Assembly (NCBI RefSeq): GCF_020012125.1
Contig: NZ_JAIFAG010000001.1
Coordinates: 2,108,001-2,172,000 of the forward strand
Direction of reading: 5' to 3'
DNA from: Hymenobacter psoromatis
GTDB taxonomy: Bacteria; Bacteroidota; Bacteroidia; Cytophagales; Hymenobacteraceae
DNA length: 64,000 bases
In this document: positions 1-7,626 of the stretch, piece by piece
Position numbering within the stretch: position 1 is the first letter of the stretch
Layout of the letters: each line of letters opens with the position of its first letter
Translations under genes and position numbers: made by a program
Notes under the pieces: generated by a model
What the model was told of the DNA's origin: nothing
Seen by the model: only the letters and a program-made list of their open reading frames with translations
Databases searched by the model: none

Positions 1-492
1 GATGCCGTAACGGCTTGCGCTCTCGTGGCCGAGATGGCCGCCGTAGCCAAAGGTCAGGGCCGCACCCTGTACCAGGAAATGCAGCAGATGTACGCCGAGT
101 ACGGCCTCTACGTGGAAGACCTCATCTCACTGACTAAGAAAGGCCAACGTGGGGCCGAAGAAATCAAAGAAATGATGGTGGATTTGCGCAAAAACCCGCC
201 CAAGATGCTAGCTGGCTCGCCGGTAGTTGAAATCCGCGACTACCAGACCGAAAAAATTCACTATCTCACCACCGGCCAATCGGGAGGTACCGGCGTGGAA
301 AGCTCCAATGTGCTGCAATTCATTACTGCCGCCGGCGACAAAATCTCCGCCCGCCCCAGCGGCACTGAGCCTAAAATCAAGTTCTACTTCAGCGTGAAGG
401 AACCGCTGGCCTCTATTGCTGACTACCAGGTTACCCACCAGAAAGCGGAAGCCAAGATTAAGCAGATTATCGAGGAAATGCAGCTGAAATAA
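1..492 (+). CDS. Phospho-sugar mutase (alpha-phosphoglucomutase type), C-terminal part
   Basis: The reading frame is open from base 1, so the gene begins before the window and only about 163 C-terminal residues are present. The last domain carries the phosphate-binding signature RPSGTEPKIKFYFSV, typical of domain 4 of the alpha-D-phosphohexomutase superfamily. The preceding stretch (YAEYGLYVEDL, then a segment ending in SNVLQF) fits the long (about 570-residue) phosphoglucomutase/phosphomannomutase group rather than GlmM. Family knowledge: these cytoplasmic enzymes interconvert hexose 1- and 6-phosphates through a phosphoserine, which would lie outside the window. Substrate preference cannot be decided from this fragment. 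Confidence 0.9.
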   Translation, partial: DAVTACALVAEMAAVAKGQGRTLYQEMQQMYAEYGLYVEDLISLTKKGQRGAEEIKEMMVDLRKNPPKMLAGSPVVEIRDYQTEKIHYLTTGQSGGTGVESSNVLQFITAAGDKISARPSGTEPKIKFYFSVKEPLASIADYQVTHQKAEAKIKQIIEEMQLK

Positions 493-500
493 GCGCTACT

Positions 501-614
501 GGTCATGGAGAGCGCAACGAAGTGAAGCGCGACAATCCTTCCTTCACGTTAGGGTTACTAATCCAACGTGAAGGAAAAATTGTCGCGCTTCACTTCGCTG
601 CGCTCGCTATGACC
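501..614. repeat. Long imperfect inverted repeat, GTCATNGCGAGC family
   Basis: Arms of about 50 bases (501-550 and 565-614) are complementary with roughly five mismatches around a 14-base loop. They fill the space between two convergent genes (phospho-sugar mutase and XRE/S24 regulator). The outer part contains a GTCATNGCGAGC core that reappears at 52727-52828, so it looks like a dispersed repeat rather than a plain terminator. A transcript from either side would fold into a long hairpin. Confidence 0.85.
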
Positions 615-624
615 ATTAAGTACT

Positions 625-1431
625 TTACGCCCGCTGCATTTGCAGCTGCTTCACCTGCTGCGTGAGGTCCAGCACCATGCTGGCTAGGTGCTCCAACGAT
701 ACGCCGCCGATGGGGAATGCACTGCTGATATAGCTCTTAGCTTCCCAGATTTCGAGCACGTCCTCGGCTTTGAGGTCGTAGGGCGAGTACACGGGGTTGT
801 CGGAGTGCAGGGCAAATAAGTGGCTCTGCTTGAGCTTGTTGAAGACGCGCTTGAACACAATGCCGTCCTTCTGGCTCACCACGATGCAGGGCGTACCATC
901 CTTGATGTTGCTCCAATCGTCCACGTAGCGGCCCACGATGGTGGTGCCGCTGGCGAGGGGTAGCATCGAGTCACCCGCGATTTCGAAGGCCCGGTAGGTG
1001 CCGGTGCTGGCCAGCATGGGCAGCCGGAAGCGGGGTAGCTCCTCAATAAACTCGCGGTCGGCGTAGCCGTTGAGGTAGCCGGCGGCGGCTTTCAGGGGCA
1101 CTAGCTCAATATTTTCCTTATTATCGGAGCCAACCGTGAAGGCTAGTACGCGCAGGGGCTTCTCTTCGGGCAACTCATCGGTGAGGGGGCCGGCTTCGCG
1201 CAGGGCAGCGGCGGTTTTGGCGTTCTTGCGCTTCGTAAAGTCGGTGGTCGCCAGCGAGTCGAGCGGGATGTTAAAGAGCCGGGCCATGTTAACGAGCGTG
1301 GCCAGACGTGGCTCGGCGCGGCCTTCTTCGTAGGCCCCTACCAGAGAGCGCTTGATGTTCAGCTTATCAGCTAGTTGCGCTTGCGTGAGGCTCAGCTCGC
1401 GGCGCCAGAATTTGAGGTTGGTATTAATCAT
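625..1431 (-). CDS. XRE-family repressor with S24/LexA-like C-terminal domain
   Basis: A 268-residue protein. Residues about 5-60 form a Cro/C1-type helix-turn-helix (LTQAQLADKLNIKRSLVGAYE). Residues about 135-245 form a peptidase S24-like domain with GDSMLP (Ser155) and IVFKRV (Lys194) in the places of the LexA/CI Ser-Lys dyad. No obvious Ala-Gly cleavage site was spotted in the linker, so whether it self-cleaves is open. The family includes phage CI-type and stress-response repressors; no prophage genes lie nearby, so this is probably a chromosomal regulator. A candidate operator lies upstream at 1505-1531. The start is the only ATG that keeps the complete HTH. Confidence 0.88.
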   Translation of the reverse strand: MINTNLKFWRRELSLTQAQLADKLNIKRSLVGAYEEGRAEPRLATLVNMARLFNIPLDSLATTDFTKRKNAKTAAALREAGPLTDELPEEKPLRVLAFTVGSDNKENIELVPLKAAAGYLNGYADREFIEELPRFRLPMLASTGTYRAFEIAGDSMLPLASGTTIVGRYVDDWSNIKDGTPCIVVSQKDGIVFKRVFNKLKQSHLFALHSDNPVYSPYDLKAEDVLEIWEAKSYISSAFPIGGVSLEHLASMVLDLTQQVKQLQMQRA

Positions 1432-1504
1432 AATGAAGGAAAACGAAGGGAGAAAAAGCCCAACGCGGCGGGCACGCGACGCACACTTTTCGGCAACACT
1501 GGCC

Positions 1505-1531
1505 GCAAGTTACTAATTCCATTAGACTTGC
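1505..1531. promoter_or_regulatory. Candidate operator (imperfect palindrome) upstream of XRE/S24 gene
   Basis: GCAAGT-TA-CTAAT, a three-base centre, then ATTAG-ACTTGC: an inverted repeat with a two-base bulge, 75-100 bases upstream of the regulator start. HTH repressors of this type usually bind such dyads and autoregulate. The assignment rests on position and symmetry only. Confidence 0.4.
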
Positions 1532-1587
1532 CAACGCTGCTAGCGTCAGAATTGTTGGGCGCGGCCGTTTTTTTATCGAAAAAGCCC

Positions 1588-1614
1588 AAAAAAACCGTTC
1601 TGGCTCAGAACGGT
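1588..1614 (-). terminator. Intrinsic terminator or attenuator hairpin, minus strand
   Basis: Perfect 9-base stem (ACCGTTCTG, 3-base loop, CAGAACGGT). On the minus strand it is followed by a run of seven T. It lies downstream of the bcp-SemiSWEET unit and upstream of the XRE/S24 gene, so it probably ends the former. If the XRE promoter lay further right, it could instead be a leader attenuator. Confidence 0.7.
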
Positions 1615-1646
1615 GGTTGAGCTTAATAATGCTTGCAAATGTCTCC

Positions 1647-1770
1647 GATAAAACGAAGAACGTCATGCTGAGCCTGTCAAAGCACCGCTACTGCGCCGAG
1701 AGAATTAGTAATTCCAATGACTGCGGTAGAGATGCTTCGACAAGCTTAGCATGACGTTCTTCGTTTTATC
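1647..1770. repeat. Long inverted repeat containing the GTCATGCTGAGC element
   Basis: Arms 1647-1684 and 1733-1770 are complementary at 35 of 38 positions around a 48-base loop. Each arm contains GTCATGCTNAGC followed by TGTC-AAGCA. A related core occurs in the inverted repeat at 31886-32017, so this is a dispersed family in this genome. It starts just downstream of the SemiSWEET stop codon. Confidence 0.85.
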
Positions 1771-1773
1771 GTC

Positions 1774-2079
1774 CTACCCCGCCTTGCCAGGGGCGGCCCG
1801 GCCGGGTGCTGCGAAATAGTGCTTAAAGAATATGAGCAGCACCGTGAAAAACAGATTGATGGCGTTGCCGAGCAGGATGGGAAGATTGTGTTCCGCCATT
1901 CCGTACACGAGCCATAATACCATTCCGCTGGCTCCTACCCCCAACATGGGGCCGCTCAGGTCGGCGGCCGAGCGCGTTTGCCAGGTATGCACCACCTGCG
2001 GAAAAAACGTGAGGGCCGATAGCGCGGCCGCTACTAGCCCAATGTCGCTGATGAGGGTAGGCGAGAGGGGAATGCTCAT
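1774..2079 (-). CDS. SemiSWEET-type sugar transporter
   Basis: A 101-residue, three-helix membrane protein. The PQ-loop motif is FFPQVVHTWQTRSA (Pro27-Gln28) at the end of the first helix; further helices lie at about 45-62 and 68-88. This length and motif match bacterial SemiSWEETs, which dimerise to pass sugars down their gradient. It lies 48 bases downstream of bcp on the same strand, probably co-transcribed, though no functional link is obvious. The substrate cannot be read from sequence. Confidence 0.85.
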   Translation of the reverse strand: MSIPLSPTLISDIGLVAAALSALTFFPQVVHTWQTRSAADLSGPMLGVGASGMVLWLVYGMAEHNLPILLGNAINLFFTVLLIFFKHYFAAPGRAAPGKAG

Positions 2080-2127
2080 GCTACCCGATACGCCAAAACG
2101 CGCCGGTTGGTCGTGCCTCTACCCCCC

Positions 2128-2580
2128 TTATTTGGCCAGCTCGCGCAGTACCTCCTTGGTTTTGCGCACGTGGTCGGTGGCCCCACTCAACGAATTGAAG
2201 ATGTAGGCAATTTTGCCCTCCTTATCAATCACGAACGTGACGCGGCCGGGCAGCAAGCCCAGCAGGGCGCGGGGCACTTCGTACTGCTTGCGTAGCTGCC
2301 CGCCACTATCAGCCAGCAGCGGGAAGGGCAAGCGGTGCTTCTGGCTGAATTTCTGGTGCGACTTCTCACTATCTGAGCTCACGCCGACCACAACCGCGCC
2401 CAGGTCCAGGAAATCGGCGTACTGGTCACGGAAGGCACAGGCTTCGGCCGTGCAGCCGGGTGTGTCGTCTTTGGGGTAGAAGTAGAGTACTACTGGCCGG
2501 CCGCGCTGCTCAGCCAGATGAAAAGTGTCGCCTTTATCAGTAGGCAGGGTAAAATCGGGGGCTTGGTCGCCTAGTTTCAT
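2128..2580 (-). CDS. bcp: Thioredoxin-dependent peroxiredoxin, Bcp/PrxQ
   Basis: A 150-residue cytoplasmic peroxidase. The active site DDTPGCTAEAC has peroxidatic Cys43 and resolving Cys48 five residues later, the arrangement of atypical 2-Cys PrxQ enzymes. It reduces hydrogen peroxide and organic hydroperoxides using thioredoxin. The full AhpC/TSA fold is present (PVVLYFYPKDDTPGC early, VTFVIDKEGKI late). It is the first gene of a two-gene unit with the SemiSWEET. The start lies directly after an AT-rich leader (TTAACTGATAAATGG), a type of sequence that recurs before several starts in this window. Confidence 0.96.
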   Translation of the reverse strand: MKLGDQAPDFTLPTDKGDTFHLAEQRGRPVVLYFYPKDDTPGCTAEACAFRDQYADFLDLGAVVVGVSSDSEKSHQKFSQKHRLPFPLLADSGGQLRKQYEVPRALLGLLPGRVTFVIDKEGKIAYIFNSLSGATDHVRKTKEVLRELAK

Positions 2581-2719
2581 TTAATAATTACCATTTATCA
2601 GTTAACAGCTTTTCTTCGACAAACAGCCGCTTGCCAGGATGAACTTCTGAATGCTTACACAACGTGCCGAGGAGGTTATTGTTAGCAGAGCTTGTGCAGA
2701 AGCCCTATGTTAACTGAAA

Positions 2720-3670
2720 CTACTTGCTTAGCCAGCCGTTGGCGGCCATCCAGTTCTTGAGCAAGTCTACCCACTGGGTGGGGGTAGTGGGGTTGGTGAG
2801 GCCGAAGCCGTGGCCGCCCTTAGGAAAAATGTGCAGCTCGGCGGGTACCTGGTGGTGGTGCAGGGCCTGGTAAAATACGAGGCTGTTTTGCACGGGCACC
2901 ACGTTATCGTCCTCGGCTTGCACGAGGAAGGTAGGCGGCGTTTGGCTGGTTACCTGGAGCTCGTTGGAATAGAGACGCTGCTGCTCGGGACTGGGGTTCA
3001 TCCCCAACAAATTATCGCGCGAGCCTTTGTGCATAATGCTGTCGGCGAAGCTGATAACCGGGTACAGCAGCACCAAAAACGCGGGCCGCACCGAAGCCGG
3101 ACCGGGGTTTGGGCCGGCGGGCTGGGCAAAGTGCGTGCCCGCAGTAGCTGCCAGGTGCCCGCCCGCCGAAAAGCCCATCATACCAATTCGCTCGGGGTTG
3201 AGGTTGTACTTAGGGGCCAGCTGGCGCACCATGCGCAGGGCCTGCTGGGCATCGAGCAGCGGCGCGATGCTTTTATCGGGCTGGCTCTGGTCGTTGGGCA
3301 GGCGGTATTTCAGCACGAAGGCCGCTACCCCCAACTCGTTGAGGCGCTGGGCCACGGCGTAGCCCTCCTTGTCGATGGCCAGCCGCGAGTAGCCTCCACC
3401 GGGGCAAATAATGACTGCGGTGCCGTTAGCTTTTTCCCGTGCGGGCATAAAAACGGTGAGCGTGGGCTGCACCACGTCGGCTACGCTGGTGTTAGCGCCC
3501 TGGCCGGTGGTAGCTTCCTTCAGCTGGCTAGGCTTCGAGTCGGGGATAGCGCCACTGTAGAGGGGTAGCACGGGCGCGGGCGTGCCGGCCACGGTGGCCT
3601 GAGCCCGCAGGCGGCCAGGCATAGTAGAGCAGACAATACCCAAGGCGAGAAGCAAAATGGCTTTTTTCAT
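2720..3670 (-). CDS. Secreted alpha/beta hydrolase, acetylesterase-like
   Basis: The start at 3670 gives a 316-residue protein with a clear signal peptide (MKKAILLLALGIVCSTMPGRLRAQA, written here only to place the cleavage near residue 24). An upstream in-frame start would bury this signal. The catalytic set is visible: oxyanion loop CPGGGY (about 89-94), nucleophile GFSAGGH (Ser168), acid in AEDDNVVP (Asp254 or Asp255) and PKGGHGFG (His287). This is the pattern of Bacteroidota acetyl-xylan/carbohydrate esterases related to the BD-FAE and endo-xylanase-associated hydrolases. The substrate is likely an acetylated polysaccharide outside the cytoplasm; that part is inference. Confidence 0.85.
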   Translation of the reverse strand: MKKAILLLALGIVCSTMPGRLRAQATVAGTPAPVLPLYSGAIPDSKPSQLKEATTGQGANTSVADVVQPTLTVFMPAREKANGTAVIICPGGGYSRLAIDKEGYAVAQRLNELGVAAFVLKYRLPNDQSQPDKSIAPLLDAQQALRMVRQLAPKYNLNPERIGMMGFSAGGHLAATAGTHFAQPAGPNPGPASVRPAFLVLLYPVISFADSIMHKGSRDNLLGMNPSPEQQRLYSNELQVTSQTPPTFLVQAEDDNVVPVQNSLVFYQALHHHQVPAELHIFPKGGHGFGLTNPTTPTQWVDLLKNWMAANGWLSK

Positions 3671-3809
3671 AAAATTTTGACTCAGTGAAAAAGGTGCGGG
3701 CCAGCAATAGGCAGGCCTGACGCGCGCAGCTACCTGCCTTTCCGACATGAAAACGAGCAATCCTGAATTTCGTTTTGACTACTGCTGGCGGGCGGCTACC
3801 TGCCATGAG

Positions 3810-3873
3810 CACTGGGCTCACAAAAAAAGGGGGTAGGCACTAGCGTCTACCCCCTTTTTTTGTGAGCCCAGTG
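3810..3873. terminator. Perfect 27-bp inverted repeat, terminator-like
   Basis: Arms 3810-3836 and 3847-3873 are perfectly complementary around a 10-base loop. Each arm contains an A7/T7 tract and a GGGGGTAG/CTACCCCC block. It starts three bases after the GAF-protein stop on the minus strand, so it probably ends that transcript. Stem length and perfection exceed what a terminator needs. Confidence 0.8.
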
Positions 3874-3875
3874 TC

Positions 3876-4574
3876 TTACTCCAGACGCCTGTCCAACACC
3901 CGCGCCACGCTTTCGAGGCAGCGGCTCACGGGCTGCCACACCTCTGGGTCGCTCAGGTCGAGGCCCTGGCTGCGGCTGGCCAGGTAGCGGGCCAGGGTCG
4001 AGCTTTCGTCCAGCGCCTGGGCCAGCTCGTGCTGCGCATCTTCCCACTCGGCCGGCTGGCTTGTCACCAGGTAGTGGTAGCGCAGCTCAATGGTGCGGCT
4101 TACGAGGCGGGCGAGGCGGGTGAGCAGGCCCGCTTCGGTAGCGGTGAAGCCCCGCACCTCCTTGTCGATAACGGCCAGCATACCCAGGCGGGCGTGGTCG
4201 GTGGCTACTAAGGCAGCACCGGCGTAAAAATTAAGGCCTACCGCCTGCGCCACGTCGGGCTTGATGAGGCTGCAGCTTTCGGGCTTGTAGTCCGATACCA
4301 CTACTTCATCGCTCACCAGGATGGCGGCCGAGCACATACTTTCGCCGCGCGCCAGGCCCGGCGCGCTACCCCCCGCCATTGCCTTGAACCAGACGTATTC
4401 CGAATCGACGAGCGAAATAAGGGCGATGGGCACGCCGAAGAGCCGCGCGGCCCAAGCCACGTAGTCGTCAAACACCAGCTCGGGTGTAGTATTCACAATC
4501 TGGTACCGATGCAGCGTTCGCAGCCGGGCGGCATCGTCGGCGGGTATTAGCCTAGCAGGAAAAATAGTAGCCAT
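3876..4574 (-). CDS. GAF domain protein
   Basis: A 232-residue cytoplasmic protein with one GAF domain at about 20-170 (FDDYVAWAARLFGVPIALIS, then VWFKAMAGG, ending around LVSRTIELRYH) and a short helical C-terminus. Family knowledge: GAF domains bind small ligands or sense redox or light; the SVxxxxWFK pattern is the type found in stand-alone GAF proteins and phytochrome-like sensors. There is no output domain here, so it may act on a partner. It follows pirin by 17 bases in the same direction and is probably co-transcribed. The ligand is unknown. Confidence 0.8.
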   Translation of the reverse strand: MATIFPARLIPADDAARLRTLHRYQIVNTTPELVFDDYVAWAARLFGVPIALISLVDSEYVWFKAMAGGSAPGLARGESMCSAAILVSDEVVVSDYKPESCSLIKPDVAQAVGLNFYAGAALVATDHARLGMLAVIDKEVRGFTATEAGLLTRLARLVSRTIELRYHYLVTSQPAEWEDAQHELAQALDESSTLARYLASRSQGLDLSDPEVWQPVSRCLESVARVLDRRLE

Positions 4575-4591
4575 CGGTAAAATGTTAATTA

Positions 4592-5314
4592 TCAGTAATT
4601 TGCCTCACTACCGGGCAAATCAATCAAAATAAGCTGAGAGTCACGGGCGGCCGTTATTTCGAGTACGTCTTCGGCATCAAGGCGGGCCTGGTCATTAGGG
4701 CCTAGCTCCGTACCATTGACCGTGATGCTTCCTTCTTTCACGTAGATAAAAGTAAGTCGTAATGGGAAAGTCTTGAAAACCAGGGTCTTTCCACTGTCCA
4801 GATTACTCCAATAGATGGTGCTGTTCGAGTTGAGGTACACCACGTCTTCGAGCACGCGCTGGCCGGTGGCCAGGGGCACCAGCTCGTTGTGATGGCCTTT
4901 CAGAAAGCCCAGGTCTTTCTGCTCGTAGCTGGGAGCCAGCCCCTTCTGGCTGGGCATAAACCAGAGCTGATAGAGATGCAGGGGCTGGTCCTGGCGGTTC
5001 ATCTCGCTGTGGGCCACGCCGGTACCGGCCGTCATGCGCTGCACCTCGCCGGTTCGGATGGTGGTGCGGTTGCCCAGCGTATCCTCGTGGCTTACCTCCC
5101 CTTCGAGCACGAGCGTAATAATCTCCATCTCGGAGTGCGGGTGCTGCGGAAAGCCATTCTGCGGCGCGATGGTGTCGTCGTTGAACACCCGTAGCGGCCC
5201 GAAATGCAGGTTGTGCCGGTCAAAATAATCGGCGAAGGAGAACAAAAAATAGGAGCTGAGCCAGGACGTAGGCGCGGCATGGTGGCGGTCGGCGGCGGAA
5301 ATGTAGGCGAGCAT
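4592..5314 (-). CDS. Pirin family protein (cupin, quercetinase-like)
   Basis: A 240-residue bicupin. The metal ligands of pirins are in place: His58 and His60 in FPQHPHSEME, His102 and Glu104 in GVAHSE. Length and C-terminal cupin fit the YhhW-like group, some members of which show quercetin 2,3-dioxygenase activity while others act as regulators. It starts a two-gene unit with the GAF protein. A TAnnTTTG promoter box on the minus strand at 5487-5494 could drive it with a long leader. Confidence 0.9.
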   Translation of the reverse strand: MLAYISAADRHHAAPTSWLSSYFLFSFADYFDRHNLHFGPLRVFNDDTIAPQNGFPQHPHSEMEIITLVLEGEVSHEDTLGNRTTIRTGEVQRMTAGTGVAHSEMNRQDQPLHLYQLWFMPSQKGLAPSYEQKDLGFLKGHHNELVPLATGQRVLEDVVYLNSNSTIYWSNLDSGKTLVFKTFPLRLTFIYVKEGSITVNGTELGPNDQARLDAEDVLEITAARDSQLILIDLPGSEANY

Positions 5315-5722
5315 AAGGCAGTGAAAGAATGGAAGTGAAGGTAAGCGGCAGCTACGCGCGCGGCGCGAGTCTGCCGCCTGTCTTAAAACTAGGAATAAGC
5401 AGGCTAGGTTGCCCTCGCCCGCCCTTGCTGGCGACTACCTGCCTCTGCCAAGGCGAGCTACTTACTTCAATTAATCCAACTGCTGGCAAAAGTACGCGAC
5501 GCAACTTACCGCAAACGTTTGCGGATTAAATAAATAATTAAAGCGAGTAAATGAGTCTTTTTTAGGGTTTTTTTGACTATTTACCTTGTTAGTATTTTGT
5601 CACAAGTCGTACTTAAAAGTAAGTTTATTTTATTATTATCTCAGAAAAAGCCTAAATTACGTTCGTTCGGAGAGGAGAAGATGGCCTAACATTGCGGCGT
5701 CTATTTCCCACCCCTCCAACTC
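5315..5722. other. 408-base non-coding region upstream of pirin and alpha-amylase
   Basis: No gene was recognised here. The right half (about 5525-5680) is strongly AT-rich with long T runs, and the region separates divergent genes, so it should hold both promoters. It contains the palindrome at 5509-5524 and a minus-strand -7 box (TACTTTTG) at 5487-5494. I could not place a confident -7 box for the amylase. Confidence 0.6.
5509..5524. promoter_or_regulatory. Perfect 16-bp palindrome, LacI/PurR-type operator candidate
   Basis: CCGCAAACGTTTGCGG is fully symmetric and has the central CG step with GCAAACGTTTGC halves used by LacI-family repressors such as PurR, CcpA and MalI-like proteins. It sits about 200 bases upstream of the alpha-amylase and about 195 bases upstream of the pirin start. 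No LacI-family gene is in the window, so the regulator would be encoded elsewhere. Confidence 0.6.
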
Positions 5723-7546
5723 ATGTCCTACCCCCTTCGCGGAACCGCACGCCTGGCTGGCGCGGCGGCCCTTTTGTGGCTCGCAGGCTGCGCCAAAAAC
5801 GCTACTGCCCCCGCTACCCCTACCCCGTCGCTGCTAAGTGCTAGCAGCAATGCCACCACCGCCAACGGCGTGCTGATGCAGGGCTTTTACTGGGACGTGC
5901 CCCAGACCACCAGCGGCCAGACGTGGTGGCAGGTACTGGGCGGCAAAGCCAGTGAGCTGAAAAGCGCCGGCATCACGGCCCTGTGGCTACCCCCCGCTTA
6001 CAAGGGCAGCGGCGCGAACGACGTGGGCTACGGCGTGTACGACCGCTACGACCTGGGCGAGTTCAACCAGAAGGGTACCGTGGCCACGCACTACGGCACG
6101 CTGGCACAGCTGCAAAGCTGCATTGGGGCGCTGCACGGCCAGGGCATTCAAGTGTATGAAGACATGGTAATGAACCACTTGACCTCAGCCGATGCGCAGG
6201 AGCAGTTCACGGTGGGCGGCACGAGCTACAACGTGTATACGAGCTTCACCTACCCCGGCCGGGCCAATAAATACAGCACCTACCAGTGGCATTATTACAA
6301 TTTTAACGGCACCCAGCAGGCACCTAATAACGGCTGGTACCAGTGGAATGCCTGGGATTTTCAGCCCTACGCCAATGGCGACGCCTACGATAATTTGCTG
6401 GGCTCGGAAATCCGCTACGCCGACCAGAACCAGGTGAACGAAACCATTAGCTGGGGCAACTGGATGACGACCACGCTGAACCTCGACGGCTACCGGCTCG
6501 ACGCGACTAAGCACATGCTTACCTCGTTTGTGAATTCGTGGCTGGATAACGTGAAGGGTAGCAGCGGCCGCTTCGCGGTGAGCGAGGCGTGGTTTCAGAA
6601 CCTGAGCGACCTCAACAACTACGCTTCTTCTACGGGCGGCCGCACGAGCCTATTTGACGTGCCGTTGCACTACACTTTTGCCGCCATGAGCAACGGCAAC
6701 GGTACCTGGGACATGCGCGGGCTGCAATTCGCGGGCTTCACGGAGGCCAACGGCGCGCTGTCGGTTTCCTTCGTCGATAACCACGATACCGACCAGACGG
6801 GCGGCGCGCTCTACTCACCGGTGGCCAATCTCAAGATGCTGGCCTACAGCTACATCCTGACCCGCGAGAAGGGCTACCCCTGCGTATTTTACAAAGACTA
6901 CTACAACTACGGCCTGGGCGCGCAGCTGAAGACACTCATCGGCATTCGGCAGGCGCACGGCTTCGGCTCGGGCTACGAGTACACCAGCGCCGACGACGCC
7001 GACGTGTATGCCTACTCGCGCGCTGGCGACGCCAGCCACACCGGCCTGCTGGAGCTGCTGAACGACGGGAGCAATGCCGCCAGCAAAGCCCTTGCTACCC
7101 CCTTCAAAAACGCCACCCTCACCGACCTCACTGGCAATACTACCGGCACCGTCACCACCGACGCCAACGGCAATGGCACCTTCTCCGTGAATGCCCGCTC
7201 CTACGCCGTGTGGGTACCCAGCGGCAGCGGCACGGGCGGCGGCGGCACTACCAGCACTACGGCGGTGAAATTCACCATCAACTACAGCAACACCGTGAGC
7301 GGCCAAAACCTGTACATAGTGGGCAGCACCGCCCAGCTCGGCTCCTGGAATACGGCCAACGCTATTCAGCTCAGCGGCGCGGCCTACCCCAACTGGACCG
7401 TAACCGTGCCCCTCACCAGCGGTACCAACGTGCTCTACAAGTACTTCCGTAAGGATGGCTCGGGTAATATCCTCTGGGAAAATGACCCCAATAACTCGCT
7501 CACGCCCAGCGGCAGCACGCAGAGCGTGACCGATACCTGGCACTAA
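5723..7546 (+). CDS. GH13 alpha-amylase lipoprotein with C-terminal CBM20
   Basis: A 607-residue lipoprotein: signal peptide with lipobox LAGC (Cys23). The GH13 barrel spans about 48-400, followed by a beta domain to about 500. Conserved regions are EDMVMNH (region I), GYRLDATKH (nucleophile Asp260), AVSEAW (acid/base Glu288) and FVDNHD (Asp355), matching the GH13_5/GH13_6-like calcium-dependent alpha-amylases. After a Gly/Ser/Thr linker (about 492-512) comes a starch-binding CBM20 with VGSTAQLGSWN and YKYFRKDGSGNILWE. It would be anchored on the cell surface or in the periplasm and cut alpha-1,4-glucans. No SusC/SusD pair is next to it. It converges with the GH31 gene. Confidence 0.93.
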   Translation: MSYPLRGTARLAGAAALLWLAGCAKNATAPATPTPSLLSASSNATTANGVLMQGFYWDVPQTTSGQTWWQVLGGKASELKSAGITALWLPPAYKGSGANDVGYGVYDRYDLGEFNQKGTVATHYGTLAQLQSCIGALHGQGIQVYEDMVMNHLTSADAQEQFTVGGTSYNVYTSFTYPGRANKYSTYQWHYYNFNGTQQAPNNGWYQWNAWDFQPYANGDAYDNLLGSEIRYADQNQVNETISWGNWMTTTLNLDGYRLDATKHMLTSFVNSWLDNVKGSSGRFAVSEAWFQNLSDLNNYASSTGGRTSLFDVPLHYTFAAMSNGNGTWDMRGLQFAGFTEANGALSVSFVDNHDTDQTGGALYSPVANLKMLAYSYILTREKGYPCVFYKDYYNYGLGAQLKTLIGIRQAHGFGSGYEYTSADDADVYAYSRAGDASHTGLLELLNDGSNAASKALATPFKNATLTDLTGNTTGTVTTDANGNGTFSVNARSYAVWVPSGSGTGGGGTTSTTAVKFTINYSNTVSGQNLYIVGSTAQLGSWNTANAIQLSGAAYPNWTVTVPLTSGTNVLYKYFRKDGSGNILWENDPNNSLTPSGSTQSVTDTWH

Positions 7547-7564
7547 GTATCCTGTCCAAAAAGG

Positions 7565-7610
7565 AAGCGATTAGTAGCACGAACTGAAAGGTTCGCGCTA
7601 CTAATCGCTT
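7565..7610. terminator. Bidirectional terminator hairpin between amylase and GH31
   Basis: A 14-base perfect outer stem (7565-7578 with 7597-7610) plus an inner CGAAC/GTTCG stem. It lies between two convergent genes, 19 bases after the amylase stop and 17 bases before the end of the GH31 gene, so it can serve both. T runs are short. Confidence 0.75.
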
Positions 7611-7626
7611 AGTTAAATTCCGCCTC

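Noticed and set aside
625-1431. Prophage repressor marking an integrated phage
   Set aside because: The protein is CI/LexA-like but no integrase, attachment site or phage structural gene is nearby; the holin-family protein at 26541 is a chromosomal YvlD-type protein.
1375-1666. Small genes in the leader of the XRE/S24 regulator
   Set aside because: The frames on either strand contain the candidate operator and the terminator hairpin, and show no family features.
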